Source: a virus
Length of the DNA: 25,930 bases
IMG/VR virus record: IMGVR_UViG_3300025151_000260
Location: 1-25,930 of that record
Direction: 5' to 3' (one strand)
Positions 1 to 7,018 of this stretch are shown one piece after another. Every line of letters begins with the position of its first letter. The stretch's first letter is position 1. The notes beneath the pieces are model-generated. The model searched no databases. It was not told the origin of the DNA and worked only from the letters and a program-made list of their open reading frames with translations. A program made the translations under genes and the position numbers.

Positions 1-264
1 ATCAGGGACAATATAATAATTAGGTTTAATCTTCTCACACCAAATAGCGTATTTGTCAGCATCAAACGCTTCTTTTAGTTCAAAGATAGAATTATCTAAT
101 AGAATTTCTCCATTAGGTACCTTAGCTCTAAATTTTTCTAAAAACCATTCTTTATATTCTTCTTGCTCTTCCATTAAATGAACCAAGCAATATTGATAAT
201 CATTATACTCTACTGACTCTGGTAGTAGAGCTATAGGAGATTCGTGAGACACCTTAATCGTCAT
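1..264 (-). CDS. tRNA-guanine transglycosylase-like protein (partial, N-terminal 88 residues)
   Basis: An open frame of 88 codons runs on the minus strand from an ATG at 262-264 to the window edge, so only the N-terminal part is present. The segment LLDNSIFELKEAFDADKYA (residues 55-73), followed by KIKPNYYIVPD (78-88), resembles the first strands of the TIM barrel in phage tRNA-guanine transglycosylase-like (DpdA-type) proteins, where an Asp-rich LDNS/FE segment is followed by a P-x-Y-x-x-PD segment. Members of that family exchange guanine for 7-deazaguanine derivatives in tRNA or DNA. The family match is from memory of motifs and the catalytic C-terminal half is off the window. A sigma70-like promoter lies directly upstream, which suggests early expression, unlike most neighbours. 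Confidence 0.5.
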   Translation of the reverse strand, partial: MTIKVSHESPIALLPESVEYNDYQYCLVHLMEEQEEYKEWFLEKFRAKVPNGEILLDNSIFELKEAFDADKYAIWCEKIKPNYYIVPD

Positions 265-270
265 ACAAGT

Positions 271-298
271 ATTATAGCGTCTCCACAATAAAGATCAA
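271..298 (-). promoter_or_regulatory. sigma70-like (early) promoter
   Basis: Reading the minus strand, TTGATC (298-293) is followed after 16 bases by a perfect TATAAT (276-271). The start codon comes only 6 bases after the -10 box, so the mRNA should be leaderless or nearly so. No T4-type late box is present here. Confidence 0.6.
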
Positions 299-300
299 GT

Positions 301-313
301 AATAAATAATTAT
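301..313 (+). promoter_or_regulatory. T4-type late promoter box
   Basis: AATAAATA at 301-308 ends 5 bases before the ATG at 314. ATAA-ATAA-TTAT (302-313) is a small inverted repeat that touches the start codon. No Shine-Dalgarno sequence fits in the gap. Confidence 0.6.
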
Positions 314-1165
314 ATGGCTTTTAGCTTTAACACATTTGTAGAAGATCAAGAGCAAGCGGCGAAAGATGTTATACGAGCTGTAACTCCTACACAAGTAAAT
401 CAGCTAGCAGAAGCATATAAAGAAGGTTTAAACGCTAGCCCGAAAGAAGTTATTAATGAGACTATTGAACAGTTTACTGGGGTTGACTTAAGTCAAACAG
501 CAGGTATTGATGGTGTTGGTCAGAAATTAACTGAGTTTGTTAAGAGTCAAGCTGCAGATTTAACCAAACAACTTGAAGCACAATTACTCGGTTGTATAAA
601 TATGCATATTAGGGACTTAATGAATAAAGTTCCAGCTATAGATTTTATTATTAATTTTGAAGATAGAATCAATAATATATTAGGTAATTTTAGAAACAAG
701 CTAGAAAGAAAGATAGATTCAGAATTAAGAAAAGTCGCCTATCAAAAACTAAAAATTCAACAAACTACATTATTCAAGCAACGAATTTCAGCAAAAATTA
801 AAAATATATGTCCTGGAGCTACTCCAGCAAGTACAGCGGAAGTTGAAGCGTTCAATAGTAAAGTAAAAGACCTATTTAATAAACGTAAAGAAGGTACCGC
901 AACTGCTGAAGATGGCTTAACACTAGTACCTGAATCAATAACAAAGACCGCGGAACAAGTACGAGCAGTTCCTAGTAAGATGCGAGAGTTAAGCGAGAAG
1001 TTCAAAAAAGAACATCGCGAGAGTGATAGAAAAGTAAAAGAGACAGCAGTTACTGAAGCTAAAAAAGTACAAGAGGATATAGAGAAAGAAATTGAAGAAC
1101 AGCTAAATAATACTAAAGCAGACGATATTGTTATTGAAGATCTTATTACGAGTAATATTGCCTAA
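314..1165 (+). CDS. putative baseplate/tail-associated structural protein, coiled-coil rich
   Basis: This 283-residue protein is not recognised by sequence. It is highly charged and predicted mostly helical. A region around residues 95-150 mixes hydrophobic helices with Arg/Lys, and a Lys/Glu-rich coiled-coil-like stretch spans about residues 210-270. There is no signal peptide or membrane segment. The stop codon overlaps the start of the gp5-like hub gene by one base (TAATG), so the two are probably translationally coupled and co-expressed late. That pairing suggests a baseplate or hub partner, but this is context only. The start at 314 is chosen because the late promoter box ends 5 bases upstream. 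Confidence 0.55.
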   Translation: MAFSFNTFVEDQEQAAKDVIRAVTPTQVNQLAEAYKEGLNASPKEVINETIEQFTGVDLSQTAGIDGVGQKLTEFVKSQAADLTKQLEAQLLGCINMHIRDLMNKVPAIDFIINFEDRINNILGNFRNKLERKIDSELRKVAYQKLKIQQTTLFKQRISAKIKNICPGATPASTAEVEAFNSKVKDLFNKRKEGTATAEDGLTLVPESITKTAEQVRAVPSKMRELSEKFKKEHRESDRKVKETAVTEAKKVQEDIEKEIEEQLNNTKADDIVIEDLITSNIA

Positions 1166-3528
1166 TGAGTATATATGTAAATAAAAATCCCGATACTAGT
1201 AATACTAAAAAATATTTTGGTAATTATCTAGGTATAGTTATACAGAACAACGATCCAGAAAAAGCTGGTAAAGTTAAAATTTGGATACCTCATATTTCTC
1301 CTACGATATATAAAAACTGGGATGAAAAAAATGAAGACAAAGCTTTTAAGTTTATAGGTAAAAATATTGAAAGTGATCTAACTGATATTGTTGAGGACTT
1401 AAAGAAAGTTTTACCGTGGGCTGATAGTGCAGCTCCTATAGTTGGTAGTGTAGCTCCTGGTAGGTACAATGCGTTTGACCAAAACGCAACAATATCTGAT
1501 TCTAATAAACCTAATTCGTTATACCCAAATGATGACGTAAAGTCAAAGTATAATTTAAATGACGATAACATAGGAGAAAAACCAGCTAGAAAATACGAGA
1601 TACAAGAGTTAAAGGTTAATGACGCTTTTGCTGATAAAGATAGAGTACCATTTAATAATCTTAATAAACATTCTCATAGTTACGTACCATCATCTTACTC
1701 AAATAGCGCTAAAGGTAGTTTTAGTATACCTAATGTGGGTGCTCATGTATGGGTATTTTTTGTCGAGGGAGACCCTAATAACCCGGTATATTTTGCTACT
1801 ACTCATGGAGACTCAGAGTGGAAGTCTATTTATGATAATTATGATTCAGATGGTGTGGATTATCCAGGAGCATTTGAAAACTCTTCTAAAGATTTAGATC
1901 CTAATTATAATCATAATACTGAAACATATAGAAACAAATATGTTATAAATCAAAAAGGAGGTACAATAGAAATAGTTAGTACCGATAATAGAGAGATTTT
2001 AAAACTTACTCATTATTCTGGTTCTTTTAAAGAGTTTAATAATGAAGTAAATATAGAGTTTGCAACTAATAATAATCAAAAACTCGTACAAGGAGATGAG
2101 TTCTTTACTGTAGATGGTACTAAAAATGACTATGTAGGTAAAGACTATGATCAAATAATTATTGGAGATTATTATAAGAAAATAGGTTTACAGTATAGAG
2201 AGGATCAAAAAGACTGGAGAGACTTATTAGAAGCAATAGCTGACGCAAAACAATTATTCGAACTACGTAGAGCAGAGGCAATTGCTGACCCAAATGATTT
2301 TATTAAAAAGACATCTGCTGCTCAGAGTAGAGTTGGTTCGTTTGCAGAGTGTCCTTTATGCACAAGACCTAGCGCGGCTCAAAATATATGGAATAACATT
2401 TATTCATTTACATCTGTTAATCCTAATTTTGATTATAAATATGGTATTAATACGTTCAATCACTCTACTGAGGTTACATCTACCAACTCTGATACCTACA
2501 GTAAATTGTTTATACCTACAGGTGCTGGTAATTTCTTAGGTGATGGATGCCCGGTGTGTGGGGGTACAGGTTTGAGTCCTTCTAGTAGAGATGGAGACTG
2601 GGAAACTGAAGATAAAGATAATCTTATAATTACTTCTCTCAAAGCTCGAATTGAAGATATAATTAATGCGGAAAAAAGATTAGGAATGGGCGGTAGTGAG
2701 ATTGTTAATATAAGTAAACACAAAATAGAGAACATCGGTTTAATGTATAACGATTTCCCATCTATTAGAATAGATGAAGTTGGGAAAATTGAAAACAGTG
2801 AAGTAAAAGTATTATCAAAAGGTGTAGTTACTTCTAAAGAAGCCTCTGCGTTATTAGAGTATGTACATGTAGATGATTTTCCAGGTGGTGATTATACTCA
2901 AACTATAGGTAATAAGTGGAATGTTCTTGTAGGTAGTGGAGGTGTAAGTATAAAATCTACAGGTGGTTTAGATATTGGTGGTACAATAACTAACATTGCT
3001 GGTCAACAGATTAATATTGGCTCTGAGTATGAGACTAATATATCTTCAAAACGCGTTAGTATTGAAGCAGAATTATTAACTCTAAGAAATAAAAACAATA
3101 GACAAGTTCTCGTTGATGGTAATTTAGGTATTAATCAAAATGTTGTTGTAGGTGGTAGTATGCATGTAGAAGGAGAGTTAAGTGTACATCATATAACTGC
3201 TCCTGTTGAAATACAAGAAACTGAGCCTGTAATAGTATATTCTGAATTAGTTACTGGTAAAAAATTTAAGTTAAAACTTGTTACAATTCCTGGTGATCGT
3301 TGGAATGAAGGAGAAACTGGTTTAGTAGAAGTTGTGGCGTATGATGATACTAATATTATTAAAGCTCACGCGCATACCCATCCATTCAAGAATGTACCTC
3401 TTAAGTTAATGGAGTCAAAAGACGATGTAAGAAAGGTAGCGAAGAGAACAACTGATAAAGAAATAAGGACATCAGCCATTCCGGTAATACACGAAAAGAA
3501 AACTGCTGAGACAGGTCCCAGCAGTTAG
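1165..3528 (+). CDS. 5: gp5-like baseplate hub / central spike protein
   Basis: This 787-residue protein starts with an OB-fold typical of T4 gp5 and VgrG hubs (about residues 19-60: NYLGIVIQNNDPEKAGKVKI, then WIPH). A second hub segment lies near residues 190-215 (GAHVWVFFVEGDPNNPVYFA). An internal region carries two CxxC pairs (Cys396/399 and Cys462/465), consistent with a zinc site. The C-terminal part (about 600-710) is rich in short repeated beta strands, as expected for a trimeric beta-helix needle, and is followed by HAHTH at 735-739. HxH clusters bind iron at the tips of phage spikes such as P2 gpV. No T4-type lysozyme domain is visible. The gene overlaps the upstream structural gene by one base. 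The hub assignment is firm; the zinc site and tip metal are inference. Confidence 0.85.
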   Translation: MSIYVNKNPDTSNTKKYFGNYLGIVIQNNDPEKAGKVKIWIPHISPTIYKNWDEKNEDKAFKFIGKNIESDLTDIVEDLKKVLPWADSAAPIVGSVAPGRYNAFDQNATISDSNKPNSLYPNDDVKSKYNLNDDNIGEKPARKYEIQELKVNDAFADKDRVPFNNLNKHSHSYVPSSYSNSAKGSFSIPNVGAHVWVFFVEGDPNNPVYFATTHGDSEWKSIYDNYDSDGVDYPGAFENSSKDLDPNYNHNTETYRNKYVINQKGGTIEIVSTDNREILKLTHYSGSFKEFNNEVNIEFATNNNQKLVQGDEFFTVDGTKNDYVGKDYDQIIIGDYYKKIGLQYREDQKDWRDLLEAIADAKQLFELRRAEAIADPNDFIKKTSAAQSRVGSFAECPLCTRPSAAQNIWNNIYSFTSVNPNFDYKYGINTFNHSTEVTSTNSDTYSKLFIPTGAGNFLGDGCPVCGGTGLSPSSRDGDWETEDKDNLIITSLKARIEDIINAEKRLGMGGSEIVNISKHKIENIGLMYNDFPSIRIDEVGKIENSEVKVLSKGVVTSKEASALLEYVHVDDFPGGDYTQTIGNKWNVLVGSGGVSIKSTGGLDIGGTITNIAGQQINIGSEYETNISSKRVSIEAELLTLRNKNNRQVLVDGNLGINQNVVVGGSMHVEGELSVHHITAPVEIQETEPVIVYSELVTGKKFKLKLVTIPGDRWNEGETGLVEVVAYDDTNIIKAHAHTHPFKNVPLKLMESKDDVRKVAKRTTDKEIRTSAIPVIHEKKTAETGPSS
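3501..3526 (+). repeat. inverted repeat over the gp5-like stop codon
   Basis: AACTGCTG (3501-3508) and CAGCAGTT (3519-3526) form a perfect 8-bp stem with a 10-base loop. The right arm includes the first base of the TAG stop. No T-run follows, so it is not a classic terminator. It could stabilise the 3' end of the mRNA. Confidence 0.5.
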
Positions 3529-3537
3529 CGCTACGTT

Positions 3538-3556
3538 GTTAATTATTTCAATTAAC
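3538..3556. terminator. possible bidirectional terminator between convergent genes
   Basis: GTTAATT (3538-3544) and AATTAAC (3550-3556) form a 7-bp AT-rich stem with a 5-base loop. It lies between the convergent ends of the gp5-like and hsp20 genes and covers the hsp20 stop codon. There is no clear T-run on either side, so the call is weak. Confidence 0.35.
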
Positions 3557-3971
3557 CAACTTGTACATTAATAACCTTTGCCTCTTTACGAGGTTTTCTT
3601 GGAATATCAATGTTTAATACACCATCAGTGATTTTCGCTGTTAACTCTGAACAATTCATATCATTGCCCGGGACAAACGAACGAGTATAAGACTCTTCCT
3701 TTGATCCAGTTTTGGTAGTAATCTTTCTCTTCGCACTCACATAGATGTGATGCGATTCCTCAGAAAAGGTAACCTTAAGGTCTTCCTTTTTTACACCAGG
3801 TAGGTCAATTTCAATGTGCTGTCCTGCTTCACTCTCACTAAATCTAATGTTATCATTAGAGAAAGATGCTGGAGGAGCAAAGTTTCCATCGAAAAACGTA
3901 TTGAACAAGTCAATTGCTGGGCTAACCGCCCCCTGTTTTGGGTATGTTAAGTAATTAAATAAGTTAGACAT
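3552..3971 (-). CDS. hsp20: small heat-shock protein, Hsp20/alpha-crystallin family
   Basis: This 139-residue protein has a complete alpha-crystallin domain: IEIDLPGVKKEDLKVTF, a central HIYVSAKRK strand, the basic SYTRSFVPG segment, and a C-terminal GVLNIDIPRK strand. The length fits bacterial IbpA-type chaperones. These proteins act in the cytoplasm, holding unfolding proteins without ATP. Hsp20 genes are common in T4-like marine phages, where they are thought to help late protein folding or capsid assembly. The short N-terminal arm (MSNLFNYL..) is Phe-rich, as is usual for the family. It lies convergent to the gp5-like gene and has its own promoter region, in which a sigma70-like and a late box overlap. 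Confidence 0.93.
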   Translation of the reverse strand: MSNLFNYLTYPKQGAVSPAIDLFNTFFDGNFAPPASFSNDNIRFSESEAGQHIEIDLPGVKKEDLKVTFSEESHHIYVSAKRKITTKTGSKEESYTRSFVPGNDMNCSELTAKITDGVLNIDIPRKPRKEAKVINVQVG

Positions 3972-3979
3972 AACGTAAT

Positions 3980-4009
3980 TATTTATAGTATATGTCTATA
4001 GAAAGGCAA
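3980..4009 (-). promoter_or_regulatory. overlapping sigma70-like and late promoter for hsp20
   Basis: On the minus strand, TATAAATA (3987-3980) is a perfect T4 late box ending 8 bases before the ATG. The same TATAAA also sits 16 bases after TTGCCT (4009-4004), a moderate -35 match. The gene may therefore be read both early and late. Confidence 0.55.
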
Positions 4010-4011
4010 GA

Positions 4012-4248
4012 TTAAAGTGATCTCTCGATTTTACGACCTGTGCGGATATTTTGAATAATAGATTTTTTTAGAATTCCTATTGTTACAGTGATAGTAACAG
4101 TGTCTCCAGATATTACAGGATGTCCTTCTATTTTCCCTGGAAACCTATATGTTTTGATAATACTTCCTTTAGTAGTATTTCTCACATCGAGTTTTACAGA
4201 GCTACCTTGTTGAGTTGTAACAGCGTAAAATGTCTCGTTTTTATTCAT
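4012..4248 (-). CDS. hypothetical small protein, beta-rich
   Basis: This 78-residue protein is not recognised. It is rich in Val, Ile and Thr in alternating patterns (for example SGDTVTITVTIGIL), which suggests a small all-beta fold, and it ends in a basic tail (NIRTGRKIERSL). There is no signal peptide or membrane segment. A late-promoter box 6 bases before the ATG and its own clean reading frame support it as a real gene. It lies upstream of hsp20 on the same strand and divergent from the fibre-like gene at 4304. Confidence 0.6.
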   Translation of the reverse strand: MNKNETFYAVTTQQGSSVKLDVRNTTKGSIIKTYRFPGKIEGHPVISGDTVTITVTIGILKKSIIQNIRTGRKIERSL

Positions 4249-4262
4249 TATAATTATTTATT
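4249..4262 (-). promoter_or_regulatory. T4-type late promoter box
   Basis: On the minus strand, AATAAATA (4262-4255) ends 6 bases before the ATG at 4248. The ATAA-ATAA-TTAT inverted repeat (4261-4250) is present, as at 302-313. Confidence 0.55.
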
Positions 4263-4289
4263 AAACAGCTTTATTAATGTGCCCTTATT

Positions 4290-4303
4290 ATTAAATATTT
4301 TAT
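4290..4303 (+). promoter_or_regulatory. T4-type late promoter box (variant)
   Basis: ATTAAATA (4290-4297) ends 6 bases before the ATG at 4304. It diverges from the late promoter at 4249-4262. Confidence 0.45.
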
Positions 4304-5338
4304 ATGGCAGAGGTAAAAAAGGCTAGATTATTTTTACGTCGAGGTCTAGACACTGATAGACTATTAACTGTTTTATGTGAAGGTGAGCTCGGCTACTCTA
4401 CAGACGCGTTTCGTGTTGTCGTAGGAGACGGTACAACGCTTGGTGGTAAAAATATTGATTCAAAAGTATTTGTTAAGACAACAGCTAATTACGATACCAC
4501 ATTGTTATCCGCGGCATCAGCTGCTGGATATGCTATGCTTGGAGATTTAGCCGCATTCCCGTCTAATGTATATAATAATGCTGCTGGTGTTGCAAATACT
4601 ATAGATTCTACTCATGCCCTTACAGTAAAAATGCTCACCGGTTCAGATAACTCGGCTGCTGCGAGTTGGGTTAATATAAATGACAATATTCCTTTCGGTA
4701 ATATTTCTGTTAGCGCTGATGATATAACAGGGGATTATCTTTCTGGTGGTACTATATCAGGACCCATAAGTGTTATAGGCTCATCTACTACTTTATCTGG
4801 TGGAGATGTTATTATAGGTGGTAATGGTTCTGCTGAAACATTATATTTATCTGCTGTTGCGTTGAGTGCCGAGGGAGGAGCTGTCCCATCGAACAATATA
4901 TATCCTCTTGGTATAACAAACTCCGGGGCAGTTACTGCTCTTACGGGTGTAGAGAGTTTCACTAATAGAGCTATTGAGCATAGAACATATTATATGTATA
5001 CCTCCACCCCTGATGGTGCAACATATTCTGCCAATGGTATAGATAATGTCGCCGGAGCCACAGTTTCACCGCAGAACGCTGCGATGGGAACCTTTTTATC
5101 AAATGAGTGGCCAGACTCAATAGAAGGAGATACAGCTCAACTTTTATGGGGAGGTTCTGGTAAAATTAAAACTATTAAAACAAAATCATATTTGTTATTT
5201 GACGGCTGGTTAATAGCTAATCTAACTAAATCCTCAGGAGCTGCGAATGTATGGAATGTAGATGAATGGGTAATGTATCGAGATGGAGCTTCTTCGAGCC
5301 CGAACACTGGTTCGCTCGCTACCGGAACAACAGCATAG
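4304..5338 (+). CDS. tail-fibre-like structural protein with Mtd-type N-terminal motif
   Basis: This is a 344-residue protein. Its N-terminus (residues 1-45) has the pattern LFLRRGLDTDR..VLCEGELGYSTD..RVVVGDGTTLGGK. This matches the short domain found at the start of many phage fibre and receptor-binding proteins, including the N-terminal domain of the Bordetella phage major tropism determinant. The rest is Gly, Ser, Thr and Ala rich with short beta strands (for example SGPISVIGSSTTLSGGDVII), as in trimeric fibres. The C-terminus is low complexity (GASSSPNTGSLATGTTA). It is followed after 9 bases by a 2OG oxygenase gene with no promoter box between, so the two are probably one transcript. Confidence 0.75.
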   Translation: MAEVKKARLFLRRGLDTDRLLTVLCEGELGYSTDAFRVVVGDGTTLGGKNIDSKVFVKTTANYDTTLLSAASAAGYAMLGDLAAFPSNVYNNAAGVANTIDSTHALTVKMLTGSDNSAAASWVNINDNIPFGNISVSADDITGDYLSGGTISGPISVIGSSTTLSGGDVIIGGNGSAETLYLSAVALSAEGGAVPSNNIYPLGITNSGAVTALTGVESFTNRAIEHRTYYMYTSTPDGATYSANGIDNVAGATVSPQNAAMGTFLSNEWPDSIEGDTAQLLWGGSGKIKTIKTKSYLLFDGWLIANLTKSSGAANVWNVDEWVMYRDGASSSPNTGSLATGTTA

Positions 5339-5347
5339 TGTTTTTAT

Positions 5348-5806
5348 ATGTTTGATATCATACAAAACAAGATAAAAAACTATACTGATATAATAAAAAA
5401 CGTAGAAAACAACAATTACAAATGGGAACATAGAGATCTTGAAACAAAATTAGGTAAATCCAACTTTCATACACTTCACGAAGATGATATGAATACTGAG
5501 TTACTTAATTTAATATTAATTAACTTTGATAAAAAAACATCTATAGTTTATAAATTTATACAAATACAAAAATACAACCCTGGAGATTATATATTACCTC
5601 ATAAAGATCATGTACAATTAATTTCTAAGCTACATTTATGTACTCTTACAACATCTGATCATGACGGGTTGGTATGTGAAGACGTCGATGGAAAATATCA
5701 TTTTATACCAGACAGAGCTGGTCAGTATATAGACTTTCCTTTTTTTAGTTGGCATTGGGTAAATCCCGTTAGAAATAAAAGATATAGTTTAGTCATCGGA
5801 GAATAA
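5348..5806 (+). CDS. 2-oxoglutarate/Fe(II)-dependent oxygenase
   Basis: This 152-residue protein has the double-stranded beta-helix signature of prolyl-hydroxylase-like oxygenases. The metal ligands are His85 and Asp87 (LPHKDH), the distal His136 (SWHWVNP), and Arg145 (NKRYSLV) is placed to bind 2-oxoglutarate. The length fits the compact phage versions common in T4-like marine phages. The substrate is unknown; hydroxylation of a protein, nucleic acid or small molecule is possible. It sits in the same unit as the upstream fibre-like gene, so a role in modifying a virion protein is conceivable but unproven. No Shine-Dalgarno sequence is evident. Confidence 0.82.
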   Translation: MFDIIQNKIKNYTDIIKNVENNNYKWEHRDLETKLGKSNFHTLHEDDMNTELLNLILINFDKKTSIVYKFIQIQKYNPGDYILPHKDHVQLISKLHLCTLTTSDHDGLVCEDVDGKYHFIPDRAGQYIDFPFFSWHWVNPVRNKRYSLVIGE

Positions 5807-5817
5807 ATAATTTTATT
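5802..5817 (+). promoter_or_regulatory. late promoter box inside an inverted repeat
   Basis: AATAAATA (5802-5809) overlaps the stop codon of the oxygenase gene and ends 8 bases before the ATG at 5818. AATAAA (5802-5807) and TTTATT (5812-5817) pair perfectly around a TAAT loop, with the right arm touching the start codon. Confidence 0.6.
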
Positions 5818-6291
5818 ATGTACGCATTTTTTAAAAAAAGAGATAAGCAGTTTGTTGGTTTTGCAGAAAAAGTTCCAAACCCAGCTGTATATTTATCAAA
5901 AGATGTAGGGGACATAAACCCTCTAGAAAAAAGATGGTTAGGCACATATGAAGAAGGAAAGGTTGTACCTATAGATACCCCTGTAGATGATTATACAGAT
6001 AAGTTTCATATTTATGAATCAAGCTTAAAAGCTGGTGTTGGTAGACGTATAAACGGAGACCATAAATTACCGACTCACAAGCAAATAAATGCCATAATGG
6101 AACAAATAAATTATATGTGCGAACAGTTAAATATAAAAAAGGTAGATAAGTTTGCTAATTGTTATGATACAATAACCGCTGAGCTTGAATCTATGAAGAA
6201 TATTATATCTAATGCTGAAAATCATTCAGACCAATATGAATATATAACTAAAGATAAAATAGAAAAATATCTTATAGATAGATTTGTGTAG
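5818..6291 (+). CDS. hypothetical protein in fibre region
   Basis: This 157-residue protein is not recognised. The N-terminal half has short beta-like strands (YAFFKKRDKQFVGFAEKVPN). The second half (about 85-157) is helical and rich in Lys, Glu, Asn and Ile. A Gly-containing turn (KAGVGRRINGDHKLPTHKQ) lies between them. There is no membrane segment or signal peptide. Its own late promoter and its position after a fibre-like gene suggest a virion or assembly role. Helical proteins beside fibre genes are sometimes chaperones, but nothing in the sequence proves this. Confidence 0.6.
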   Translation: MYAFFKKRDKQFVGFAEKVPNPAVYLSKDVGDINPLEKRWLGTYEEGKVVPIDTPVDDYTDKFHIYESSLKAGVGRRINGDHKLPTHKQINAIMEQINYMCEQLNIKKVDKFANCYDTITAELESMKNIISNAENHSDQYEYITKDKIEKYLIDRFV

Positions 6292-6299
6292 AAAAATAT

Positions 6300-6788
6300 T
6301 TAATGTTCCCATGGGAATACTATCCATTCGTTTTTATCGAATACTCGGACTATATTTTTAGGAAGAAATTGACTATTTGGTTTAAAGTATAGCGTCGCAT
6401 ACGTCCAATACCTACCTTGATTCTCTTTCTCCCAATCAATACTTATTTGTTTTATTTTTCTCAAAGTGAGTCCAGTGTCTGCTAAGTCATCAACTACTAA
6501 TACTTTTTCATCTTTAAGTTCCTCCCAGCCGGGAAAGCTTATTACTTTTACAATATCATCGGTTGTGTGAGCTCCGTCCCGAGGTTTGTCTTCTTGATAT
6601 GATTTAAGATTAGCTGATAGTAGTTTGTTTACTTTTAGTTTTTTTGCTAGAAGGGTTGCTGGTATCATGCCACCGTTTGCTACTCCAATGATACATGTAA
6701 ATTGCTCGCTCTGGAGGTTATTAGCTAAGGTTTCACAGTCGTCTTGTATATTTTGCCAGGTAAGATACGTTTTCTTAGGAGATTTCAT
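6300..6788 (-). CDS. purine-type phosphoribosyltransferase (type I PRTase)
   Basis: This 162-residue protein shows the type I phosphoribosyltransferase fold. An IIGVANGGMIPATLLAKKL segment (33-51) carries the first loop, and VLVVDDLADTGLT (96-108) is the PRPP-binding motif. The closest look is to xanthine/hypoxanthine/guanine transferases of about 150-160 residues, which make nucleotides from bases and PRPP in purine salvage. The exact base cannot be read from the sequence. It starts inside the upstream GTG gene (14-base overlap), so translation is probably coupled. The convergent gene at 5818 ends 8 bases away. Confidence 0.85.
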   Translation of the reverse strand: MKSPKKTYLTWQNIQDDCETLANNLQSEQFTCIIGVANGGMIPATLLAKKLKVNKLLSANLKSYQEDKPRDGAHTTDDIVKVISFPGWEELKDEKVLVVDDLADTGLTLRKIKQISIDWEKENQGRYWTYATLYFKPNSQFLPKNIVRVFDKNEWIVFPWEH

Positions 6789-6948
6789 TCGTCATTTCAA
6801 AATTAATTTCTTCTCCCATATATTTTATCATTTCCTTAAGTTTATCAACTACTTTTTCTTGCTCAGCTGGTTCCATTTTTTTAGACTCTTTATATATTTG
6901 TAATATAAAGTCTGGAGTTATTGTTTTATTCTTTACGGATTTTCTCAC
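6775..6948 (-). CDS. small hypothetical protein with GTG start, coupled to PRTase gene
   Basis: An open frame of 57 codons starts with GTG at 6948-6946 and stops with TAA at 6777-6775. A late-promoter-like box sits 6 bases upstream with the same geometry as other genes here, which decides this non-ATG start. The product is charged and helical (KKMEPAEQEKVVDKLKEM) with no recognised domain. It overlaps the phosphoribosyltransferase start by 14 bases, so it probably leads that two-gene unit. Confidence 0.6.
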   Translation of the reverse strand: MRKSVKNKTITPDFILQIYKESKKMEPAEQEKVVDKLKEMIKYMGEEINFEMTNEIS

Positions 6949-6962
6949 TATAATTATTTACA
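6949..6962 (-). promoter_or_regulatory. late promoter box for the GTG gene and PRTase
   Basis: On the minus strand, TGTAAATA (6962-6955) ends 6 bases before the GTG. TGTAA (6962-6958) and TTATA (6953-6949) pair with one G-T wobble around ATAA, and the right arm touches the start codon. Confidence 0.5.
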
Positions 6963-7002
6963 TAATGTTTATGAACTTCAATCTGTAAAAAATAGGTAAA
7001 TT

Positions 7003-7018
7003 TGTTAAATAATTAATA
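7003..7018 (+). promoter_or_regulatory. late promoter box inside an inverted repeat
   Basis: GTTAAATA (7004-7011) ends 7 bases before the ATG. TGTTAA (7003-7008) and TTAATA (7013-7018) pair around ATAA with one G-T wobble, and the right arm touches the start codon. Confidence 0.5.

Noticed and set aside
1290-1571. Minus-strand and shifted frames inside the gp5-like gene
   Set aside because: They are shadows of a well-supported hub gene, with no promoter, ribosome site or recognisable domain.
3501-3526. Strong terminator at the gp5-like stop codon
   Set aside because: The 8-bp stem is not followed by a T-run, so it is kept only as an inverted repeat.
1165-3528. Lysozyme domain in the gp5-like protein
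   Set aside because: No Glu-Asp-Thr lysozyme-type segment was seen between the OB-fold and the needle; the insert has CxxC pairs instead.
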